NCBI RefSeq assembly: GCF_963930625.1
Contig: NC_089249.1
Coordinates: forward strand, 126,078,480 to 126,142,479
Direction of reading: 5' to 3'
Source of the DNA: Muntiacus reevesi
Lineage: Eukaryota; Chordata; Mammalia; Artiodactyla; Cervidae
DNA: 64,000 nt
In this document: in pieces, positions 56,331-64,000 of the stretch
Position numbering within the stretch: the first letter of the stretch is position 1
Layout: each line of letters begins with the position of its first letter
Position numbers and translations under genes: made by a program
Notes under the pieces: generated by a model
Told to the model about the DNA's origin: nothing
The model's input: the letters and a program-made list of their open reading frames with translations, nothing else
Databases searched by the model: none

Positions 56331-57424
56331 ATAGTCACAGCCTGTTTTAATAAATAAAGATTTTTTGCAATATAGTCACATTCATTTGCTTGCATATTGT
56401 TTAAGGCTGTTTTAATGGTATGAAGAATTGAGTAGTTGTGACAGAGAACATGTGGTCCTCAAAGTTTAAACTATTTACTGTCTGGCCTTTGATAGAAAAA
56501 GTTTGCTTATCCCTCTTCTATATTAGAGCGATGTAAGAAAAGATAACTAGCCTCTCCCATCAAATATCCCAGAATATCATATTAGATTTATTAAGAATAT
56601 TCTTCTTATATTAATGTATCTAATAATTATTTATATTTATTGCTCTTTAAAATACAGTTACTCTTTCCTATAAAAATTTTAAAGATAGTTAGATTTTTGA
56701 CCCTGAAATTTCAATTCTACCCTAGAGAAGTTTTAATAAAAATGAGACATTGTTTAGATGAACAATAAAAAACTAACTTATTGTTTAATTAAACCTATTC
56801 AAGTATTTATTTTGCTGAAATTATTTTAGAGGAAAATCCTGAAAGTGGAAAAAAAGATCTTATATTTTACATTGAAGAGATATTGCCTAAAATAAAGACT
56901 GACAGATATAAGTTCTGAAATTTTAAGGTGCTATTTACAGGTCTAGTGAGTCTATGACACAAAATAATGTCTATCCAATTGTTAATAAATATACACTCTA
57001 TTTATTGTTAGACACTTCAGATATTTGAGACAATTTGAAAGAACATCTTGCCATATGATTTAATAACTATTAGTGATGATAGACGTTTGCTTGGAACATT
57101 TATATTGAACACTATTCCAATTGCTTTATTATGTAATTTAATACATGGAAAAATCCTGTGAAATAGGTACTAATATTATCCATATTTTACAGATAAGGAA
57201 AGTGCAATACAAGGAATTAAATAAAAGTGAGAACTGGAATTTGAATCTATTTGTGGATTTTAACTTGATCGATTTATGAGGACTTGCAACTTGTCTGGCA
57301 GATAACTCAGTCTAGGAGTAGGAAGAAAAGTCAGTTGTGTCACTTTCTTCTTCGTGTATACTTATCAGTTTTAATTTCAATTCAGAGTACGCTTGGATAC
57401 TTTAGATCTTACTTTTTCATTTTA
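56331..57424. other. Intronic sequence with a MIR-like piece
   Basis: Mostly unassigned AT-rich sequence. About 57100-57250 has MIR order ('aatcctgtgaaataggtact', 'ttttacagataaggaaagtg', 'gagaactggaatttgaatc'). Confidence 0.45.
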
Positions 57425-57635
57425 TTGCTGTGTTCTGTCATGTTGGCCTCTTTGCGACCCCATGGACGTTAGCCTGCCAAACTTCTCTAATCAGGAAATT
57501 TTCCAGGCAAGAATACTGAAGCAGGTTGCTATTTTCTTCTCCAGGGTACCTTCCCAACCCAGGAATCGAATCCACATCTCTTGGGTCTTCTGCATTGGCA
57601 GACAAATTCTTTACCACTGAGCCACTTGGCAGGGC
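57425..57635 (-). mobile_element. Bov-tA SINE
   Basis: Minus-strand, diverged copy: 'gttctgtcatgttggcctct' to 'tgagccacttggcagggc'. Confidence 0.83.
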
Positions 57636-57820
57636 TACTCTATTAAACTACGTGATATGATCTGGAAAGCTACATGGCAGACACACGTACTATACCCTGC
57701 AGGAGACGTAAAGATAACAAAGGGTTGGAGGAGGCGGGGGGGACTTCTCTATCTTTAGTAACAGTCACTTGTCTCTCGAAATGGCTTGTGTGTATATCTA
57801 TATCTATATATATATATATA

Positions 57821-58290
57821 TTTTTTTTTTCCCAAACAGCTTTTATTTGAAGTGTGACCATGTGATGTAGAAAAGTGATGGCACCAATGTCCTCTATATT
57901 TGAAGTAGTAAACTTTGATTTTTCCTTGGAAAAAATATCAGTAGGAACTCTAATGTATTCTTCCTGTGTAATAATAGGTTATTTTTATATTCTACATAAG
58001 ACCACTGACATGAACCCAGTAACCACACTTGAACTCTAAAGGCTATAGAGCTCTATTGTTCAGCAGCACAGGAAAAACTTAACCACAGAGATCAAGAACG
58101 CATGTGTCTCCATTAGGGGTTCACTGGCGTAAAACACTATATTGTTTTCAATGTCACTGGTGACTTACCAAGTTCAATGCATAGTAATGTCAAATAGCTA
58201 ACCAAGTCACTGCTCATTAATGTTTTCCACTTTTATCCATTTCTAAAATAAAGTTACTGTTTGCAGTCAGAAATAAATAAACATCTGAAC
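57821..58290 (-). pseudogene. Candidate 3'-UTR retrocopy of an unidentified mRNA
   Basis: A T10 run at 57821-57830 is followed ten bases later by ttttattt (57841-57848). On the minus strand this is AATAAAAG, then GCTGTTTGGG, then poly-A, the layout of a reverse-transcribed polyadenylated mRNA end. Sequence beyond does not match any SINE, L1 or BovB I know. The source gene is not recognised, the right edge is guessed, and the left flank is (TA)n so a target duplication cannot be judged. Confidence 0.4.
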
Positions 58291-58374
58291 AGTTAAATTC
58301 TTGAACTTTTAGATGTCAATTTAACTTCTCTTTATCCTTCATTTACAGTTTGGTAGTTTTGCAGAGTTCTTAGG

Positions 58375-59125
58375 AGCATTAACTGTAGAATTTGTCTACT
58401 AGGTATGAATCTTGACTCTGCTACATCCTGTTTCACTTTGAGCCAGTTATTTAACTTCCCTATGCCTGTGTTGCCATAAATGTGAAATACATGTAATGAT
58501 ACAGATCTTACTCAACTTACAGTGGGATTATGACTTGACTAAACCCCATGTATTAGATGCATGTAGAAATGCATCTACTACAGACAGCTAGCTTTACGAA
58601 CATCATAGCTAAGCCTAGCCTACCTTAAACATGCTCAGAACTATTATATTAGCCTAAAGTTGGGCAAATCTTTTAACACAAAGCCTGTTGTGTAAGAAAG
58701 TATTGAATATCTCATGTAATTTCTTGAATACTGAAAGAGAAAACAGAGTGGTGTATGGATGCAGATATTTGTCAATGTCCTGGTTGTTTACCCTGGTGAC
58801 CATGGGGCTGACTGGAAGCTGAGGCTCACTGCCACCACCCAGCATCAGGAAAGTACAATATCACATATAACATGACTGGGAAAAATCAAAATTCAAAACC
58901 TGAAATACAGTTTCTACTGAATGCGTATCACTTTCCCACCACTGTAAAGTCGAGAAATCCTAAACCAAACCATCAAAAATGAGGGACTCTCTGTAATGAT
59001 AATATTAAGAGGAATAAGCTTACTTATCCTATAAAGTTCATGTGAGGGTTAAATAAATGAATAAATAGAGAAAGCTAAGAATAGTGTGTCTGGCACATAG
59101 AAAACAATAAATATTAGGTTTTTTT
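58375..59125 (+). repeat. MIR SINE split by a DNA transposon
   Basis: The left half (58375-58500) reads 'gaatcttgactctgctacat', 'gagccagttatttaacttcc'. The right half (58996-59125) reads 'ataaagttcatgtgagggtt', 'gtgtgtctggcacatagaaa'. The two join in MIR order. Confidence 0.65.
58502..58993 (-). mobile_element. Tigger-like nonautonomous DNA transposon
   Basis: Begins CAG and ends CTG with TA on each side (58500-58501, 58994-58995), as in Tc1/mariner-class Tigger elements. Internal words 'ggttgtttaccctggtgacc', 'ggctgactggaagctgaggc' and 'ctactgaatgcgtatcactt' are shared with a familiar mammalian family that I cannot name with certainty. Orientation is nominal. Confidence 0.62.
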
Positions 59126-59287
59126 ATTGATTTGAGTCTCTATTTTAGATATTGAGTATATAAAAAATGGTAGAACAACTATTCATCCAGTTGTATACCC
59201 AAGAAGTAAAGCCCTGTTGGGAGAGTACTGCTATGTTTTAAAGTGTAAACCTTAAGAGATTAGTCAAGTATCAGGAATATTGTTAAT

Positions 59288-59401
59288 GTTGTTCAGTTGC
59301 TAAGTCATGTCCAACTCTTTGTGACCCCATGAACTTCAGCAGGCCTGGCTTCCCTGTCCTCCACTATCTCCCAGAGTTTGCTCAAGTTCATGTCCATTAA
59401 T
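59288..59401 (-). mobile_element. Very short 5'-truncated BovB
   Basis: 114 bp of BovB tail ('gttgttcagttgctaagtca' to 'ctcaagttcatgtccatta'). Flanks atattgttaat (59277-59287) and atactgttaat (59402-59412) are an 11-bp duplication with one mismatch, so it is a complete retrotransposition event rather than a remnant. Confidence 0.85.
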
Positions 59402-59412
59402 ATACTGTTAAT

Positions 59413-59861
59413 ATCCCAGAAGAGTCTGTGAGGGATACTCTCCTCTTAGGATATTTAAAACCTACTTAAATATATTATATTTTCAGATTCTTTCAAATGA
59501 TTCAGTATATTTCAGATTACTGAATATTCTTTTCCTGTACTTATAAACTACACTCCTATTTCTCATTAGTCTACTGTCCAACGTGCCAGGCATTAGCCTC
59601 AGGAGAAGACATGCTAGATATTCCCAAAGCTGCTCAACACTAAGCGTAGGGAATATTTAAAAAAGAGATGAGGCTTGTGATACTGGGAAAGAAATGCTTT
59701 CTAGCAGTGTCATGAGGCTATATGTAGGGGGAAAGTTAGTCCACTCCACAGTTCTAATACAATATCAACAAACTCAGTGGCAAAACAATTTCTGTGCTTC
59801 CTTTAAGTTATACTAATGCAATTTACCATCTAAACTTTGAAAATTTCATTTTCAAAGAAAA
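59413..59861. other. Intronic sequence without recognised feature
   Basis: No exon or named repeat seen. Confidence 0.4.
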
Positions 59862-60755
59862 TGATCACAGAACTTGATCACAGACCAGACAAGAAATTCA
59901 GACAAAGCTTTATTGGAGACCCTGCTGCAGCAGGAGGGGTGAGAACAAACGGGTCCCCTTGTTTGCCTGCTCCCTGAGGGGATTAACTTGCTCCGTATAT
60001 GGGGTAAGGGTAGGGAGGTGTTCAGGGGTCGGGCCACAAGGATGGCTTAGGTGGCTTGCCCACCACTTAGGTGGTGGTGTGTGCAGGAGGCATGTCAGTA
60101 CCCTGCTTTTGCTCTTGAGCCCTGCTTTTGCTCCAGGTTCTTCAAAAGTGGTAGTTGAGTTTGTTGGTCTCTCGGTATCTTTTGTCCAGAATCGGCCACA
60201 CTTAATTTTAGTCCCATATGGTTTCTTTGTATTTTTGCTTGAGGAGAGGTGTGTTCAGGTGCATACGTTGCTGCACTGCACTGAAGGTCCCAGGGTTCAG
60301 CTTGTCTTATAACTGTTGCTGTATTAGCGAAAGGTTTTTAACAGGTGCTAGGCCAATCAACCGGAGAAGGCAATGGCACCCCACTCCAGTGCTCTTGCCT
60401 GGAAAACCCCATGGACAGGGGAGCCTGGTGGGCTGCAGTCCGTGGGGTCGCACAGAGTCGGACACGACTGAAGCAACTTAGCAGCAGCAGCAGCAGCAGC
60501 CCAATCAGTTGCTTCCTGGCACAGCTTCATCATGCAGATCTTGGGATTTCCAGGGGGAGTTCTGCCAAGTCTGGGTGTATTCTTTATTGGGCTCAAACCT
60601 TTTAAATGTGCTTTCAGCCACTATATACCTTCAGGGTATTTTATCAGTCTCAGTACATTCACACATGTTCAGGTTCCACAGTGGTTGCAATATCTGAAAA
60701 TTCACCCCCTCTTCGTTTGAGATCTCTTTTCAAACAATTATAGATCAGCCTGCAT
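59862..60755 (-). mobile_element. LTR-like sequence, interrupted by BovA
   Basis: GC-richer than the surroundings. On the minus strand there is AATAAAGC (59908-59914 on +) 50 bp before the end and a TATA-like GGTATATAG (near 60622), with a BovA inserted at 60360-60500. The layout suggests an LTR, but the family and outer edges are not certain. Confidence 0.5.
60360..60500 (+). mobile_element. Single-unit BovA with AGC-repeat tail
   Basis: One BovA monomer ('ccggagaaggcaatggcacc') ending in seven AGC-type triplets (60480-60500). Exact 7-bp duplication ccaatca at 60353-60359 and 60501-60507. Few CpG losses, so a young insertion. Confidence 0.9.
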
Positions 60756-61389
60756 TAAGAGGATAATGTCCTTGGGGTTTTCTACTATGAAGTCAGTGTC
60801 CTCAGATTATAAAAAAGATCAGATAAGAGGATGATTTGAAAGCTATGAAATCAGAATTGTCATACAAACCACAGAATGCTCATGTGCTTTGACTTTCACA
60901 TAAACAGCAAATTATTTTTTAAGTATGTTCTCAATGTTGTATGGAATACACTTACACTAAAAAATTACATTATCATTTATCTGAAATTCAAATTTAACTG
61001 TCATCCAATATCTTTATTTACTAATCTGGCAACACTATGGGAAAGACCTATAAAGGTAGGTATTAATGTTATAATGAAGAAAATGTGACAAGTACTTGAA
61101 AGTATAGACTGCATTTATGATTTGCTGAAAATGAAGTCATTTACAAGTTATAACCTGGGTTGATCTTTTTACTTTAGGAAACACAGAAGCAGATTTCACA
61201 GATAGTAAATGTTTTCATATAATTGACTACCCACCAACTATCTAGAACATCAGTAATAAATATGAGTTATTGATACATTAGCATTTGTTTTAAGCTGGAT
61301 TTAAAATTTTTATTTTAAAAATAAGAAATACTGTAACTATGTGGGATTTAATATCTATACCAAGGTAATCAATGATAGTCAACTAACAG
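60756..61389. other. Intronic sequence without recognised feature
   Basis: AT-rich, unassigned. Confidence 0.4.
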
Positions 61390-61930
61390 AGGGTGTTTTA
61401 CTAATGCTTAATAACAAATTATTACAAATTTAGTGGCCACAAATCTGTGAATTCACAGTAGGGGAAGTCAGAGGTCTGCATACAGCGAGGCTCAACTGAC
61501 TCCTCTGCTCAGAGACTCACTGGGCTAAAAACAACGCAAAAGCCATTCTGGAAACTTTGGGGGAGAGTTTTTTCTGTGCTTATGCAGATGATTTGATTGC
61601 TGGCTTTTGGACAGATGTCAGACTCCATTTGTGCAGGCTCCCACATTTCTTGCCTCATGGCCCGCTTGGTTCTCTGCTTTCTGACCTTCACTTCTCCCTC
61701 ATCTCTCCTGCCTTCTTCAGCATCTCTCTGCTGAATCTCTTTTGCCTTCCTCTTTCGTTAAGGGCTCACATATTGACATTGAGCCCTTCTTGATCCAGGA
61801 TAACTTTCTTATCCTAAAGTCTATAACCTTAATTCTATTTATAAAATCCCTTTTGCTGTACTCACAGGGTTCCAGATGTTAGGGTGTAGATTTTTTTTTG
61901 GAGGGGACATATTATTCCACTTATCACATA
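61390..61930 (-). repeat. Ancient LTR, MaLR/ERVL-like
   Basis: Words 'aacaaattattacaaattta', 'agactcactgggctaaaa', 'gatccaggataactttctta', 'cacagggttccagatgttag' and 'ggggacatattattcc' follow a common mammalian LTR order. Very diverged; family name uncertain. Confidence 0.45.
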
Positions 61931-61984
61931 ACCCAATACTATGTGAATATCCTGTAACTAGGGCATGTAAACTAAGGCATGTAA

Positions 61985-62217
61985 TTAAGGCCTGAGCTTC
62001 CCTCGTAGCTCAATCGGTAAAGAATCTGCCTGCAATACCAGAGACCTGGGTTTGATTCCTGGGTCGGGAAGATACCCTGTAGAAGGAAATGGCCACCAAC
62101 TCTAGTATTCTTGCCTAGAGAATCCCATGGACAGAGGAGGGACAGAGGAGCCTGACAGGCTACAGTCCATGGGTCGCGAGAGTTGGACATGAATTAGCAA
62201 CTAAACCACCCCCCTGC
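61985..62217 (+). mobile_element. Bov-tA SINE with internal 10-bp duplication
   Basis: Plus-strand copy 'gagcttccctcgtagctcaa' to 'gcaactaaaccacc'. An extra 'gacagaggag' repeats in the body (62129-62150). Flanks aaggcatgtaa (61974-61984) and aaagcatgtaa (62218-62228) are an 11-bp duplication with one mismatch. Confidence 0.9.
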
Positions 62218-62228
62218 AAAGCATGTAA

Positions 62229-63360
62229 AAGAGCAATTCCAAGTATTTTTTTAAAAGAAAATCAGAAGATCAAACTCTCAGCACTTAATTCCAATCTAGC
62301 TAGTAGATTTTTTTTTATTATTAATAGATTATCTTTTCGTTTTAAAGCTTAAATTAAGAACTACTCAGCCATCTCTGCAGTGGCCTAAGAATTGAGAATG
62401 GGTCTTCTTTTTTTATAACCTCTTGGTAAGCCAGTAAAATCCACCTTTCGTCCATGGCAGAAGCAGTTCTGTTCTAGGCCAGTTAATTTAAAGGTAATAA
62501 AACTATTTGAAAGGATATTATAGTTGTGATCATGACACATTCTTAAATGAACCAGATAACATTTGATATATGTGAAAAATTAAAGCATGGGACTAAAAGT
62601 ACTGTTAAGAGAAATTTTCTCATTTTTTCTGGTGAGATCTGACATCAGCATATAGATGGCTTCATCAATTATTGAGAAAAAGACTAAGAAAGGAAAAAAA
62701 ATGACTGATTGGGATGCTTCATTTTGAAGTCTGAGTTTGAAGCTCTTGGTTTGAATGTACCCTGTTAGGCTTAATCTTTAAGAATTAGCAGCTGCTCTCT
62801 CACCAACCCATCTATTTAAATTTCTAGTTAAAAAAAACCTAATCCACTTAAAAAATTGTAATGCTTTCTGTCAAACATCAGAGTATGTGTGCCAAATTTT
62901 AAAGTAATTGCACATATCAATGAAGTGAAGAAACAGATATCCATATAGATAAATATCACTTATGATGAAGCAAAGGAAATTATTTGAAAGATTTTTTTTC
63001 CACAATTATATTTATTCTCTTCTGTACTCTGTATTCTAAAGTACCACAGTGAATTTCAGAGTTCTTATTATATTTACCACATAGTGTCCTTGTTTTGTTC
63101 ATTCCTAAAAAAGTATTGTGGACTCCTGGTTGATAAGTTAAAACTGTATTTTAAAAATTAAGACAGAAATGATAATGAATGACTGTTAATTTGCAAGTCA
63201 TTAATTAGCCCCTTTGCTTTTGTGACGTTATCATTAGAGATAAATAATAAAGGAACAACAACTCTTAAAATCAGCACACATAGGTAAACAGTAATGAGCA
63301 AAAGTGTGAATCATTTTAAAGGGTCTATTTTCCTAATTAAGGTTAATAGTAGTTATTTCT
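62229..63360. other. Intronic sequence without recognised feature
   Basis: 1.1 kb AT-rich, no exon or named repeat. Confidence 0.45.
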
Positions 63361-63374
63361 ATTATATTCTAAAG

Positions 63375-63582
63375 ACTTGCCTGTTGGCTCAGATGGTAAA
63401 GAATCTGCCTGCAGTGTGGGAGACCTAGGTTCCATCCCTGAGTTGAGAAGATCTCCTGGAGGAGGGCATGGCAACCCACTCCAGTATCCTTGCCTGGAGA
63501 ATCCCCATGGACAGAGGAGCCTGGCAGGCTACAGTCCATGGGGTCTCAGAGTCAGACACAACTGAGCGACTAAGAACAACAC
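63375..63582 (+). mobile_element. Bov-tA SINE
   Basis: Plus-strand copy 'acttgcctgttggctcagat' to 'gagcgactaagaacaac'. Flanks attatattctaaag (63361-63374) and attatattttaaag (63583-63596) are a 14-bp duplication with one mismatch. Confidence 0.92.
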
Positions 63583-63596
63583 ATTATATTTTAAAG

Positions 63597-64000
63597 CTTT
63601 ACTGAAGCATTCAAGTTTGTTATTGTTGACAGTGTTAGTAGTATCTTTCTAATTATTTAATATAAAAGATAGATATTTCTCTATCAATGTTCAAAATAAT
63701 TACTTCTGGAATAATTGCAAACTATTTCTTGTTATTAGAAATTTTTTTTAATTCTACATAATCTTGCTCTGAGTTTTGTTTTTATCACATCTCACACTGT
63801 TCATGCTTATTTAACAAAATATTCCCTCCCAGAAGATGCTTTTCTGGACCACATAAAATGCATAGAGTTTCAACTTAATTTCCACCTCTTAGTAATTAAA
63901 GTCCTGTGCCTTTAGGTGATACTAATTCTTAACTCTATTAGAAAAAGAATTTAAAGTACCTTATATATTTATGGATAAGGAGAATGAGGCAGTATAAAAG
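63597..64000. other. Window end, unassigned
   Basis: AT-rich sequence without exon or named repeat. Confidence 0.4.

Noticed and set aside
59959..60312. 117-codon plus-strand frame as a protein gene
   Set aside because: It is antisense to LTR-like signals, with no splice or promoter context, in GC-richer sequence where stops are rarer.

Overview
This is mammalian genomic DNA from a ruminant. The diagnosis rests on interspersed repeats confined to, or typical of, ruminants: tRNA-Glu-derived Bov-tA SINEs, Bov-A2/BovA SINEs, CHR-type SINEs, many BovB (RTE-class) LINE copies and a ruminant L1 3' end, on top of older eutherian repeats (MIR, L2, MLT1, MER2/Tigger, MER5A). The species within ruminants cannot be fixed from the sequence. 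There are no bacterial, phage or CRISPR features.

One host gene is visible, on the + strand: ADGRL4 (ELTD1), an endothelial adhesion G-protein-coupled receptor. Ten coding exons are readable with canonical AG/GT splice sites and continuous phase: 6543-6695 (EGF-like domain), 19433-19503, 20289-20468, 20573-20756, 22457-22573, 26209-26411 (GAIN domain), 33223-33396 (GPS cleavage motif), 34637-34840 (TM1-TM2), 38151-38371 (TM3-TM4) and 38501-38567 (second extracellular loop and start of TM5). The signal peptide and first EGF exons lie upstream of the window. The exons for the rest of TM5 to the C-terminus were not found, so everything after 38567 is probably one intron of more than 25 kb.

An additional EGF-like exon sits at 18272-18418, between the intact EGF exon and the next used exon. 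It has a good acceptor and a recognisable calcium-binding EGF core, but has lost its first cysteine, carries a frameshift before the last cysteine and has no donor. It looks like the fossil of an extra EGF repeat.

The rest is intron filled with mobile elements, several resolved as nested insertions by target-site duplications: a near full-length BovB inside an older 5'-inverted BovB (8621-13262); a stack of an LTR, BovB, L1 and SINEs inside an old L1 3' end (28145-31768); a BovB inserted tail-to-tail against another BovB (35822-36715); a solo ERV1-type LTR inside an L1 tail (46136-46599); and a Tigger-like transposon inside a MIR (58375-59125).

The most distinctive non-repeat-family structure is a minisatellite at 52942-53403: eleven 42-bp units whose junctions repeatedly create a YY1-like AAGATGGCGG motif. 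It is open in one reading frame on each strand because 42 is a multiple of three. I treat it as a possible regulatory VNTR rather than a protein gene.
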